Source of the DNA: Bacteroidota bacterium
GTDB taxonomy: Bacteria > Bacteroidota > Bacteroidia > Chitinophagales > Chitinophagaceae
Direction: 5' to 3'
Assembly (NCBI GenBank): GCA_023428755.1
Contig: JAEYWX010000001.1
Location: 124,001-188,000, forward strand
Length of the DNA stretch: 64,000 nt
A program made the position numbers and the translations under genes. The stretch's first letter is position 1, and each line of letters begins with the position of its first letter. The notes under the pieces were generated by a model. That model did not search any database and was not told the origin of the DNA. It saw only the letters and a list, made by a program, of their open reading frames with translations. Shown piece by piece: positions 42,746 through 52,371 of the stretch.

Positions 42746-43306
42746 ATGGTTGGCTTTATCACTTCGATTTGGTGGAAATTAAATGGATGGAAAATCAATG
42801 GAACATTTCCCGATCATCTTCCCAAAATGGTGATTGCTGTGGGACCACATACCAGTGCATGGGATATTGTAGTAGGCTTGGCTGCCCGTTATGTTACACC
42901 CATTAAGCAAGCCTATTTCCTGGGTAAAAAAGAATTGTTTGATGGAGCGTTCGGTTGGTTTTTTCATGCATTGGGCGGCACACCCGTTGATCGTTCTTCT
43001 TCAAAAGGAATGGTATTGCAAGTTGCTGAAAAGTTTAAACAACACGATGTATTCCGCATTGCCATGAGCCCGGAAGGAACAAGAAAGAAAGTGGAAAAAC
43101 TGCGTACCGGATTTTATTACATTGCGAAAGAAGCAAATGTTCCTATTCTGTTAGTTGGCTTCGACTTTACAAACAAACAGGTGATTTACGGACCCGTTAT
43201 TCATCCATCGCAGGACGAGGCGGCCGATTTTCAACAAATCATTTCCTTCTTTGCCACAATAGAAGGCAAGCATAAAGATGCAGGTATGATGCATTTGCAT
43301 GCATAA
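42746..43306 (+). CDS. 1-acylglycerol-3-phosphate acyltransferase-like protein (PlsC family)
   Basis: A 186-residue acyltransferase. The catalytic HX4D motif is visible as PHTSAWDIV (about 34-42), GGTPVDRSSSKG corresponds to block II, and MSPEGTRKKVEKLRTGFYYIA to block III. It is shorter than PlsC proper and is like the compact family members that acylate glycerophospholipids or lipid-linked substrates. It follows the LytS/LytTR pair on the same strand after 62 bases. Confidence 0.86.
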   Translation: MVGFITSIWWKLNGWKINGTFPDHLPKMVIAVGPHTSAWDIVVGLAARYVTPIKQAYFLGKKELFDGAFGWFFHALGGTPVDRSSSKGMVLQVAEKFKQHDVFRIAMSPEGTRKKVEKLRTGFYYIAKEANVPILLVGFDFTNKQVIYGPVIHPSQDEAADFQQIISFFATIEGKHKDAGMMHLHA

Positions 43307-43424
43307 AATGAACAATGCAGTATTGATTCGTTGTTTCTAAAAATTATCTTAAAAAGCTTGCTGTTGCTGTAATCTTTTGTCTATTACGCTTCGGTTATAT
43401 AATGCGGACAATATCTTTGGCCGC

Positions 43425-44312
43425 ATGAAATATCTCCTGTTTGTATTATTCCTGCTAACAACATGCAGCTCTTTTGCACAAACCGACAGCAGTGCACAGA
43501 TTCGGAAAACCATCGACAGCCTTTTTATTGAAGAAGTAGAAAATAAAAAAGGACCCGATAAAGTTTTACATGCCGAGCCCTTATACATCGATCTGATCCG
43601 TGATCTGGGCGCCCGTAAAGGCGAAAAAGAATGGAACCTGGGAGTAGGACTTACTGACAAAACACGCCACGATCAATACACTGCGCTTGTTGAGTATGAA
43701 TTTGCACCTGTTAACCGGCTTGGCTTTGAAGTTGAGCTACCTTTTTCCTTTTATTACCCAATGAATGGTTCTGCACGTGATTCGATACCATCCAACAAAC
43801 TCAATAGTTTTAAAGTAGCTACGCAATATTCCTTTTTTGTGTCGGAAAAAATCAACACATCACTTGCCATTGGCTATATCCATGAATTTGAAATGACAGA
43901 GTTTAAAAACTATGGTAAGCAGCAATTATTCAAAGCAAACATTTTTAATCCCTTCTTTATTGCGGCCAAACGATGGGGTACAAATTTTCATACCTTGTTG
44001 TACACCGGCCCGGTGATTGAAAAAAGTTTGCACACCGCACATCTTGAAACCACCTGGCAAATCAATTCCAATTTTCATTACATGATACCCGGTACACGAA
44101 ACTTTGTAGGTGTTGAGTTTAACAAAGAAGCACGTGACGGCAGTTTTGACATGACCATAAGACCTCAAATGAGGGTTGGAATTTCCGATAATTTATTAGT
44201 TGGTATTGTAACCGGTATCCCCATCAGCCGAACCAATGAGCGGTTCAGCAGTTTTTTACGCATTATCTATGAGCCCGGGCACCGGATGTTTGGAAAGCAC
44301 AGAACAGGGTGA
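43425..44312 (+). CDS. HAEPLYID family protein
   Basis: A 295-residue exported protein with a signal (FVLFLLTTCSSFAQ). The motif KVLHAEPLYIDLIRDLGARK, followed by GEKEWNLGVGLTD, is the name-giving signature of a Bacteroidota family. The rest is strand-rich (YTALVEYEFAPVNRLGFEVELPF, MTIRPQMRVGISDNLLVGIVTG), suggesting an outer-membrane barrel-like protein. Function is unknown. The -7-like box TATCTTTG (43412-43419) is only 5 bases before ATG 43425, so the mRNA may be leaderless. An ATG at 43377 would lie upstream of that box. Confidence 0.8.
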   Translation: MKYLLFVLFLLTTCSSFAQTDSSAQIRKTIDSLFIEEVENKKGPDKVLHAEPLYIDLIRDLGARKGEKEWNLGVGLTDKTRHDQYTALVEYEFAPVNRLGFEVELPFSFYYPMNGSARDSIPSNKLNSFKVATQYSFFVSEKINTSLAIGYIHEFEMTEFKNYGKQQLFKANIFNPFFIAAKRWGTNFHTLLYTGPVIEKSLHTAHLETTWQINSNFHYMIPGTRNFVGVEFNKEARDGSFDMTIRPQMRVGISDNLLVGIVTGIPISRTNERFSSFLRIIYEPGHRMFGKHRTG

Positions 44313-44331
44313 TTATTTCATCTAACTCTTT

Positions 44332-44820
44332 TTACTTCACTTCTTCAAACATACCTGTCTGTTTGTTCTTGCGTACATTATCCCAATTAAAATAACGTCC
44401 ATTCATTGCCACATACACACCATGTGGCAACGATTGTGCAAAAGCCAATGCGCTGCCAAGATTAAAGAGACCATCACTACTACCAAACTTGATGGGAATC
44501 ATGGCGCCGGTAAGTACTACTGTTTTACCGGTTACTTTCTGGGCAATCACTTGTGCCGTTTCACTCATGGTATCGGTGCCGTGCGTAATAACGATTTTGT
44601 CTTCCTCACACTGGATACATTGGTGAACAATCAGCTCACGATCTTCTGCCGTCATTTCCAGGCTGTCAACCATCATCAGCGTACGAATTTCAACAGGTAC
44701 ATGACATCGTCCCATTTCAAGCAGATCGTGCATATGTGTGTCTTTGAAAAAAAGCTGACCGGTAATTTCATTGTATTCCTTATCGAATGTACCGCCGGTA
44801 ATAAAGATGCGTACTGCCAT
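44332..44820 (-). CDS. Single-domain asparaginase-like protein
   Basis: A 162-residue protein equal to the N-terminal domain of type I/II asparaginases. ITGGTFDK carries the first catalytic Thr, and VITHGTDTMSETAQ carries the second Thr-Asp pair, followed by TVVLTGAMIPIKFGSSDG. The C-terminal domain of full enzymes (usually about 330 residues) is absent, and the frame ends normally, so this appears to be a defined short family and not a broken gene. Activity without the second domain is uncertain. It is transcribed alone. Confidence 0.82.
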   Translation of the reverse strand: MAVRIFITGGTFDKEYNEITGQLFFKDTHMHDLLEMGRCHVPVEIRTLMMVDSLEMTAEDRELIVHQCIQCEEDKIVITHGTDTMSETAQVIAQKVTGKTVVLTGAMIPIKFGSSDGLFNLGSALAFAQSLPHGVYVAMNGRYFNWDNVRKNKQTGMFEEVK

Positions 44821-44885
44821 GTGGTTTGATTTTCGGTGTGTTGAATTACCACAAAGAAAAACAATCTGTCGCTACTGTTTACAAT

Positions 44886-44911
44886 AAAAAAGGGTTGCCT
44901 GCGCAACCCTT
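44886..44911 (-). terminator. Intrinsic terminator of the kinase/regulator operon
   Basis: A perfect 9-base-pair stem, AAGGGTTGC with GCAACCCTT, loop CTGC, followed by T-run on the minus strand. Confidence 0.85.
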
Positions 44912-44933
44912 CCTTTGTATCGGTCAATAAGCC

Positions 44934-45575
44934 TTAGATAACCAGGCCTGAAGAATTGATGTAATTTACCAACGCTGCGCTGTTTTTCAGGTTCAGTTTT
45001 TTGAGAATATTGTGACGATGCACTTCCACTGTTTTCAGGGAAATATTCAACTGCGTAGAAATCTCTTTTGATGAAAGACCTTCTTTAATGTGCTTGATCA
45101 CATCCAGCTCACGGGATGAAAGTGTGTTGGCACCCGTGCTTTCTTCTTCAAAAATCTGTTCGCTCAAAATTGTTTTTACTTCGGCACAGATGTAACGCTT
45201 GCCTTCATGCACGGCGGCAATGGCATCAAACATTTCCTGCTGCGGAGAGTTTTTGGTAACATAACCCATAGCGCCCAGTTTCAACAGCTTCTTTACATAG
45301 GCCGGCTGTGAGTGCATGGATACGCCAATGATTTTTGTAGAAGGCGAAAACTTGCGGATCTGCTCTGTTGCCTCGATCCCATTCATAGGAGCCATATTGA
45401 TATCAAGCAATGCGATTTTTGGACGTAATTTTTGCGCCATTTCAATTGCTTCTTCACCATTGCTGCACTGCGCAACAACTGAAAAACGTGGGTCGCTGTT
45501 TAAAATGAAACTCCAGGTTTCACGGATCAGTTTATGATCATCGGCGATAAGTACAGTAATTTTTTCCATCATCAT
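44934..45575 (-). CDS. NarL/FixJ family response regulator
   Basis: A 213-residue regulator with a receiver (VLIADDHKLIRETW; phospho-Asp in IALLDINMAPMNGIE; Lys in GYVTKNSPQ) and a LuxR-type helix-turn-helix (LSSRELDVIKHIKEGLSSKEISTQLNIS in two pieces, residues about 147-175). Its start overlaps the upstream kinase stop by four bases (ATGA), so it is translationally coupled to it. Targets are unknown. Confidence 0.92.
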   Translation of the reverse strand: MMMEKITVLIADDHKLIRETWSFILNSDPRFSVVAQCSNGEEAIEMAQKLRPKIALLDINMAPMNGIEATEQIRKFSPSTKIIGVSMHSQPAYVKKLLKLGAMGYVTKNSPQQEMFDAIAAVHEGKRYICAEVKTILSEQIFEEESTGANTLSSRELDVIKHIKEGLSSKEISTQLNISLKTVEVHRHNILKKLNLKNSAALVNYINSSGLVI

Positions 45576-48500
45576 GTAGTTTTTAAAATATTAATAGGAA
45601 TTTGAATGACTAATTTGCAACCGTGGCCGGGATTGGTCAGTATCTCTACCGAACCTTCCTGCAATTCTGCACGGCTTTTTATATTTATCAGGCCTTGGCC
45701 TTTTTTCACTGTTTTAAGATCGAATCCTTTTCCATTGTCGGCAATAAAAAGGTACACCTTATTATCCTCCTGGAACATTTCTACCGACACCCTGCTCGCT
45801 TCAGCATGGCGTACAATGTTATTGAGTTGTTCCTGCAAAATGCGATAGATGGTGAGTTTCACATTTGCATCCATACGCTCTTCGATCGTATTCGTAGCAA
45901 AGAACTCCAGTTCAAAGATTCCTAAGGCACGGAAACTCTCCATCAAATCGTTCAACGATTCAACCAGTCCCAGATCATTAATGCTTGTAGGCACCAACGA
46001 ACGTGAAAGATTTCTCACCTCGGAGATGATCGTATTGATGTGTTTTGTACCACGATCGATCAACTCATCTGCATCGGCTTGTTTATTCTTCAGCATTTCA
46101 AGATAAAGCTTGGTAGTAGTTAATAACTGACCAATATTATCATGTAACTCTTTTCCAATTTCAGCACGTTCTTTTTCCTGGGCAAACACTGCTGCCTGTG
46201 CGATCTGAAACTGACGGTTCCGCTCTTTCTGCATCAATTCCTTTTCCAGTTTTTTACGCTCGGTGATGTCCTGCATTGAACCTACGATTCGTACTGGTGT
46301 TCCCTTATTGTTAAAGATCATATAGCCCTTGTCGAGCACATTTGCATACGTTTCATCTTTGCGGCGAAAACGGTACTCACATTCCCAATGTGGCGATGTA
46401 TGTTGTTGCAAAAACAAATTAAAACTATCAACTACGGCCGCTCTTTCATCGGGATGAATGTTGGATTCCCAAAAGTCTAACCCGGAATCTGCATCCTCAA
46501 AGCCATGACCAAAGAGGATGCGGTAACCCTCACTCCAGGTCATATCATTTTTTTCAAGATCAAGATCCCAAATGGCTTCATTGGTTGCTTTCGTTACTAA
46601 CTCATACCGTTCGTTACTGATCTTGAGTTTCTCTGCAAATTCTTTCTGCTCTGTAATGTCCTGCATAGAACCAACCAGGCGAACAGGTAACTGATCTTTA
46701 TCTACAATCAGGTAGCCTTTATCCATTACAAACGCATAGTTGCCATCGCTTTTCAAAAACCGGTACTCACTTTGCCATTGGTTTGAGGCCGACTGACTCA
46801 GAAAAGCATGGAGTTCATTTTTTACACGCTCCCGATCCTGCGGATGCAGCTTCGATTCCCAAAAATCAAGATCGGAATGTTCACGATCTGTATCGTAACC
46901 AAACAATACTTTGTAACCGTTGCTGCGCACGATTGATTTGTTGACTATATCGAAGTCCCAAATCGCTTCGTTTGCCGCTTTCTTAATAAACTCATATCGT
47001 TCATTACTGATCGCCAATGCTTCCGCTGCTTCTTTTTGAGCAGTAATATCACGGTGCGATGCAATAATGATTCCTTCACTTAATAATGGTGTTGCTGTCC
47101 AGGCGATCCATTTTGTTTCACCCGCTTTTGTAACGATCCTGTTTTCAAAATAAGGAACGGCTACTCCGGTACTTAATTCCATTAATTTTTCCAGCACGGC
47201 GGACTTGTCATAATCATGCACATAACTCAACGGATGAATTTCTTTTGCTTCTTCAGCAGAATAACCACTAAACGCAACAAAGGCCGGGTTCACCCGCTTG
47301 TATCTTCCATCCAGTCCGGCAATGGTTAGAACATCTTTACTGATCAGAAAAAACTGATCGAGCATTAAACTGTTTTTCCGCTTGTCAATTTCTGCACCAA
47401 ATAACTTTCCAAGAATGCTGATATGATTACAAACATTACGGTTGTACTTTTTGGGTTGTTGATTCAAAAAGAAAAAACAACAGATCACACGATCATCACT
47501 CATTACCGGTACAGCCAATGCAGATTTAAAACCACTTGCCAACGCACTCTCTTTCCGCTTAAACTGAAACTCACTGGCAGCAATATCTTCGATCCAGTAA
47601 GGCTTGTTAGATAAATGCAAGCCCTGTTTGGTATATGTAGATATTGGATAATCCTGATCACCTGTTGCACTGATAAACTGCAGAATGCGGTCTTCAACAT
47701 TATTTTTATCAACATCAGCTACCTGGCAGGATAGAAACATACCATCGAAACTGGGCATCCACAGCTCAGCAAGTTGCCAACCTGCAAATGCTCTGACTTT
47801 ACTTAATGCATTTGCCAGGTTTTCCTGTAAAGCTGTTGGCTGAATCAGAATTTCTGAAACTTCAAAACCCAATTCATTTTCCTGTTGAGTCCGGTGTGAG
47901 TCTGTAACATCGGTTACCTGCATCAGATACCCACTTATATTGGAATATACTATTTCATTCCGTGCAATGGTTACCAATAACTTTTCACCATGCTTGGTTT
48001 TGTGCTCAACAATCTTTTGTACGGTATAAATTGCTTCGATCTCCTCACATGTAAAAGAACTCGTAAATAAATTGCAGAAACTCAATTGCACAAATTCATC
48101 GTATTCGTATCCGTATTTCTCAACTGCGTATTTGTTTACATCAACAATTCGTTGATGATCTTCACTTACTATAAAGAGCGGAAGTGGCAGTTGGTTAAAA
48201 AATGACTTATAACGCAACTCACTTTCCTGTAACGCCTGTTCTGATTGCTTCCTCAATGAAATTTCATTCAGGTTCAGCAACATGGATTGTATATGTGGAT
48301 TACTGAAAAGATTTTTCCCTTTTGCTTCTGTCCACAACCAGCTTCCATCTTTTTTCCGAAAGCGTATATCAACCGACCGGTTTTGATCGGGATTCTTCAT
48401 TTCTGCTTCAAAAGCTGTAATGGCTGTTTGCAGATCATCCGGATGCACCAATGCAAATCCATTCTGCCCGATCAACTCTTCTGTAGAATACCCAAACACT

Positions 48501-49012
48501 TTTGTAATATTCGAAGAACAAAATGTGATCTCGCTTTTTTCATTCGTCAGAAAAAATACATCTACTCCGTTCGACAGGAGTTGATTGTACATTTCTTCCT
48601 TCGTTGTCATTTGGGTTCTATACGAAGCCAGTTCTTCTTTACCAGCCATTTCTTCAATGGTATCGTAACCCACACACTGTATGTAAAATTCTTCCTCTTC
48701 TTCCCGTTCAATACCTGAAAATTCCCATCGTGTAGATATATAGTTACCTGCAGAATCAGGTTTGCGAAAATCAACCGCTATACTCTTTCCCGGCTCGCTG
48801 CTACAATAAGCAATTGCATTTTTACATTGTACACGATCAGCCGGATGTACTCTGCTAAAAGCCGGTACTGTTTGTATTGCATTTCCCGGTATTCCGAACC
48901 GATTCAGAAAGTAAGGGTTTGCCGTAGCAAACGATCCATCTTTCCGCACCAACACATAATACAAATGTTGGCTTAGTTCGAACGTTTCGGGTATGAGAGC
49001 AATACTATTCAT
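45572..49012 (-). CDS. Multi-PAS/GAF sensor histidine kinase (NarX-like core)
   Basis: A 1146-residue soluble kinase with no membrane segment. In order: PAS-like domains (about 20-115, 135-255, 265-375), a GAF-like domain (about 385-545), and three more PAS domains (about 550-670, 680-805, 810-935). A HisKA_3 domain (IGKELHDNIGQLLTTTKLYLE, phospho-His in LHDN) and HATPase (NNIVRHAEASRVSVEM, IADNGKGFDL) follow. The last two PAS units are a clear internal duplication, both starting ISNERYE and ending VGSMQDITE. A -7 box TACTTTTG lies at 49037 to 49030. It works with the NarL-type regulator. Confidence 0.9.
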   Translation of the reverse strand: MNSIALIPETFELSQHLYYVLVRKDGSFATANPYFLNRFGIPGNAIQTVPAFSRVHPADRVQCKNAIAYCSSEPGKSIAVDFRKPDSAGNYISTRWEFSGIEREEEEEFYIQCVGYDTIEEMAGKEELASYRTQMTTKEEMYNQLLSNGVDVFFLTNEKSEITFCSSNITKVFGYSTEELIGQNGFALVHPDDLQTAITAFEAEMKNPDQNRSVDIRFRKKDGSWLWTEAKGKNLFSNPHIQSMLLNLNEISLRKQSEQALQESELRYKSFFNQLPLPLFIVSEDHQRIVDVNKYAVEKYGYEYDEFVQLSFCNLFTSSFTCEEIEAIYTVQKIVEHKTKHGEKLLVTIARNEIVYSNISGYLMQVTDVTDSHRTQQENELGFEVSEILIQPTALQENLANALSKVRAFAGWQLAELWMPSFDGMFLSCQVADVDKNNVEDRILQFISATGDQDYPISTYTKQGLHLSNKPYWIEDIAASEFQFKRKESALASGFKSALAVPVMSDDRVICCFFFLNQQPKKYNRNVCNHISILGKLFGAEIDKRKNSLMLDQFFLISKDVLTIAGLDGRYKRVNPAFVAFSGYSAEEAKEIHPLSYVHDYDKSAVLEKLMELSTGVAVPYFENRIVTKAGETKWIAWTATPLLSEGIIIASHRDITAQKEAAEALAISNERYEFIKKAANEAIWDFDIVNKSIVRSNGYKVLFGYDTDREHSDLDFWESKLHPQDRERVKNELHAFLSQSASNQWQSEYRFLKSDGNYAFVMDKGYLIVDKDQLPVRLVGSMQDITEQKEFAEKLKISNERYELVTKATNEAIWDLDLEKNDMTWSEGYRILFGHGFEDADSGLDFWESNIHPDERAAVVDSFNLFLQQHTSPHWECEYRFRRKDETYANVLDKGYMIFNNKGTPVRIVGSMQDITERKKLEKELMQKERNRQFQIAQAAVFAQEKERAEIGKELHDNIGQLLTTTKLYLEMLKNKQADADELIDRGTKHINTIISEVRNLSRSLVPTSINDLGLVESLNDLMESFRALGIFELEFFATNTIEERMDANVKLTIYRILQEQLNNIVRHAEASRVSVEMFQEDNKVYLFIADNGKGFDLKTVKKGQGLINIKSRAELQEGSVEILTNPGHGCKLVIQIPINILKTT

Positions 49013-49315
49013 GTATATTGGATACAGTACAAAAGTAAATTAATACCCTTACCTTCCTTGTAGTACAAAATGTATTTAGACAGCGGTAAACTTCATCGTT
49101 TTTGTAGTCGAAATACTGCAATGGGGATAAGGGCTCATATTTGAGCATAATTTAATATAAATACCTGTTACAGTAAAATAAAAAAAGCGTAGCCCTCAGT
49201 TATATGGAAGGCTCTTTCACTGAAAACAATTTTTTTCCACTCATCCAATCTTCGATTTCCGGTTTGGATTTTGACTTACCTTAAGCCCTTCATTTTTAAA
49301 AAAATCAACTATAGC
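49013..49315. other. Intergenic region between a kinase gene and an amidohydrolase gene
   Basis: A 303-base stretch between divergent genes. It contains TACTTTTG for the kinase (49037 to 49030, minus) and a short inverted repeat GCTCATATTTGAGC (49133-49146). The right half is AT-rich. I found no open frame, RNA gene or full promoter for the plus-strand gene. Confidence 0.4.
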
Positions 49316-52300
49316 ATGAGAAGATTAGTACTCTTTTCCTGGCTACTGCTGGTAGCAGCATTATCCAGGGCACAGGAAACATTTCCTGTAAATGGCGTAG
49401 CCGACCCCCGCAGCGGCTTGTATGCTTTTACAAATGCAACAATTGTAAAAGATGCATCCAGCACAATCAACAACGCAACACTTGTTGTTAAAGACGGAAA
49501 AATTACAGCCGTTGGAACAAATGTTAGTATTCCTGCTGATGCAGTGGTGATTGATTGCAAAGGCAAATACATTTATCCATCGTTTGTTGACGCTTATGCC
49601 GATTATGGCATTGCTGCACCGCAGCGTTCAGCAGGTGGTTTTAATTTCAATGCACCAGCCCAGCTTACATCAAACCAAAAAGGAGCGTATGGCTGGAACC
49701 AGGCGTTGCGTACCGATGTACAGGGTGTACGCCTTTTTACTGCTGATAAAACAAAAGGGAAAACCTTGCGTGATGCAGGCTTTGGTGCCGTACTTACACA
49801 CCAGCGTGATGGTATTGCACGTGGCACCGGTGTATTTGTAACACTGGCTGAAGACAAAGACAACAAAGCAGTGCTGAAAGAAAAAGCATCGGCACATTAC
49901 TCATTCAACAAAGGCACATCTACACAATCGTATCCCGGTTCATTGATGGGTTCGATTGCATTGCTTCGTCAGACTTACCTGGATGCACAATGGTATAAGA
50001 ACAATCCATTGTCGGAAGGTGTCAATCTTTCACTCCGTTTCTGGAACGAACATCAAAACCTGCCACAAATTTTTGAAGCCAATGACAAGTGGGCGGTTGT
50101 ACGTGCCGATAAGATCGGTGATGAGTTTGGCGTACAATACATCATCAAAGCAGGTGGTAATGAATACCAGCGCATCAATGAAATGGCAGGAACAAAAGCA
50201 ACCTTTATTCTTCCATTGAATTATCCGGCAGCAATGGATATTGAAGATCCGCATGATGCACGGTTTGTTTCTTTAGCCGATATGAAACATTGGGAAATGG
50301 CACCGGCCAATGCAGCGATGTTTGAAAAAGCAGGTATCAACTTTTGCTTAACTACTTCTGATCTGCGTGATGCACGCCAGTTTATGGCGAATCTGCGCAA
50401 AGCAATTGAATATGGCTTAAGTGAAACAAAAGCATTGGAAGCATTAACAAAAATTCCTGCTACCATGTTAGGCGTGTACGATCAGGTAGGCAGTATTGAT
50501 GCAGGCAAAGTAGCCAACTTCCTGATCACCTCGGGCCCCATCTTCTCTGAAAAAACGGTGATCTATCAAAACTGGGTGCAGGGCGAAAAATATGCGGTGA
50601 AAGAAGAGATGTGGAACGATGTAAAAGGCATCTATACATTAACAGTAAATAAACCCGGTGGCGCTAAAACATATACGCTTGATGTTAGCAGCAGCACTGC
50701 AGCCAATGTAATTGCAGGCGATACACTTACCGGCCGTTTTACATTCGATGGCAAACAGGTGAAACTGAATTTTCCGGATGCAAAAGGAAGCCGTAACAAT
50801 ATTCGCTTAAGCGGTATTGCCAATGGCAATGTATGGAGTGGTGTGGGTGATGACGTAAACGGAAACCGTTTTACATGGACAGCCGTTTACAGCAAAGAAG
50901 GGTTTGCAAAGCCGGATAATACACGACCCAAAGTGGCTCCTAAACTTGGTGCCGTTCCTTATCCATTTAACGGATATGGATTTACGGAGATGCCAAAACA
51001 GGAAACCATCCTTATCAAAAATGCAACAGTATGGACCAATGAAAAAGAAGGCATCTTACAAAATACCGATGTGTTAATTAAGAATGGTAAGATTGCTGCT
51101 GTTGGTAAAAACCTCAGCGATGCCGGTGCAAAAGTAGTTGATGGTACAGGCAAACATGTTACAGCCGGTATTATTGATGAGCACTCACATATTGCTGCTG
51201 CGTCCATTAATGAAGGTGGGCAAAGCGTAACATCGGAAGTGCGTATTACCGACAATCTCAATCCGGAAGATATTAATATCTATCGCCAGTTGAGCGGTGG
51301 TGTTACTTCATCACATATCCTGCATGGATCAGCGAATACCATTGGCGGACAAACACAACTCATCAAACTCCGCTGGGGTGCCAATGATGAAGGATTGAAA
51401 TTTCAGAACTGGCCCGGCTTTATCAAGTTTGCATTGGGTGAAAACGTGAAGCGTTCTTCATCACAACAAAACAACCGTTTCCCTGATTCAAGAATGGGTG
51501 TAAGCCAGGTACTGATCGATGCATTTACACGTGCAAAAGATTATGAAGCATCCTGGAAAAAGTACGATGAAGAAAAGAAGAAGAATGCAAAAGCTGTGGC
51601 ACCACGTCGTGATCTGGAATTAGATGCACTGGTAGAGATCATGAACAAAAAACGTTTCATCACCTGTCACTCTTACGTGCAAAGTGAGATCACCGATATG
51701 ATTCGTGTAGCCGATCGTTTTGGTTTTACATTGAACACATTCACGCATATCCTCGAAGGTTATAAAGTGGCCGATAAAATGAAAGAACATGGAGCGGCTG
51801 CTTCTACCTTCAGCGATTGGTGGAATTATAAAATGGAAGTAGTGGATGCTATTCCACAAAATGCCACAATCATGCAGAAAGTTGGGGTGAATGTTGCCAT
51901 TAATTCTGATGATGCAGAAATGGCCCGTCACTTAAACCATGAAGCAGCAAAGAGTGTGAAGTATGGCGGCATGAGTGAAGAAGATGCGTTGAAAATGGTT
52001 ACACTCAACCCTGCAAAAATGCTGCATGTTGCTGACAGAGTAGGTAGTATTAAAGTGGGGAAAGATGCAGATGTGGTGTTGTGGAGCGATCATCCGCTGA
52101 GTATTTATGCGAAAGCTGAAAAGACAATTGTGGATGGCATTGTGTATTACGATCGTGAAAAAGACAAACAACTGCGTTTGGATATTGCCAAAGAGCGTGC
52201 ACGGTTAATGGCAAAAATGGTGGGCGAAAAACGTTCAGGCGCACCAACCGTTCCATTTTCTCCGAGTATGGAAATCATGCACACTTGTACAGATCATTAT

Positions 52301-52360
52301 CATAATCATGGTTTGTTAGTGATCGACGCAGATGAGGTAGACCAAAACAGCAACCAATAA
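49316..52360 (+). CDS. Exported two-domain amidohydrolase family protein
   Basis: A 1014-residue exported protein (signal LFSWLLLVAALSRAQ). Two amidohydrolase-like domains are joined by a beta-rich linker (about 430-575). The first lacks the HxH metal motif: where PGFIDxHxH is expected it reads YPSFVDAYADYG. The second is intact: VTAGIIDEHSHIAA, ITCHSYVQSEI, TFTHILEGY and NSDDAEMARH give the usual His and Asp ligands. Both close with VGSI...GK.ADVV-like ends. It resembles imidazolonepropionase-related proteins. The reaction is unknown. ATG 49316 is chosen at the signal peptide. Confidence 0.82.
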   Translation: MRRLVLFSWLLLVAALSRAQETFPVNGVADPRSGLYAFTNATIVKDASSTINNATLVVKDGKITAVGTNVSIPADAVVIDCKGKYIYPSFVDAYADYGIAAPQRSAGGFNFNAPAQLTSNQKGAYGWNQALRTDVQGVRLFTADKTKGKTLRDAGFGAVLTHQRDGIARGTGVFVTLAEDKDNKAVLKEKASAHYSFNKGTSTQSYPGSLMGSIALLRQTYLDAQWYKNNPLSEGVNLSLRFWNEHQNLPQIFEANDKWAVVRADKIGDEFGVQYIIKAGGNEYQRINEMAGTKATFILPLNYPAAMDIEDPHDARFVSLADMKHWEMAPANAAMFEKAGINFCLTTSDLRDARQFMANLRKAIEYGLSETKALEALTKIPATMLGVYDQVGSIDAGKVANFLITSGPIFSEKTVIYQNWVQGEKYAVKEEMWNDVKGIYTLTVNKPGGAKTYTLDVSSSTAANVIAGDTLTGRFTFDGKQVKLNFPDAKGSRNNIRLSGIANGNVWSGVGDDVNGNRFTWTAVYSKEGFAKPDNTRPKVAPKLGAVPYPFNGYGFTEMPKQETILIKNATVWTNEKEGILQNTDVLIKNGKIAAVGKNLSDAGAKVVDGTGKHVTAGIIDEHSHIAAASINEGGQSVTSEVRITDNLNPEDINIYRQLSGGVTSSHILHGSANTIGGQTQLIKLRWGANDEGLKFQNWPGFIKFALGENVKRSSSQQNNRFPDSRMGVSQVLIDAFTRAKDYEASWKKYDEEKKKNAKAVAPRRDLELDALVEIMNKKRFITCHSYVQSEITDMIRVADRFGFTLNTFTHILEGYKVADKMKEHGAAASTFSDWWNYKMEVVDAIPQNATIMQKVGVNVAINSDDAEMARHLNHEAAKSVKYGGMSEEDALKMVTLNPAKMLHVADRVGSIKVGKDADVVLWSDHPLSIYAKAEKTIVDGIVYYDREKDKQLRLDIAKERARLMAKMVGEKRSGAPTVPFSPSMEIMHTCTDHYHNHGLLVIDADEVDQNSNQ

Positions 52361-52371
52361 AATTTACGACA

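Noticed and set aside
49133..49146. Palindrome GCTCATATTTGAGC between the kinase and amidohydrolase genes
   Set aside because: Only five pairs per arm, no second copy in the window and no clear relation to a promoter.
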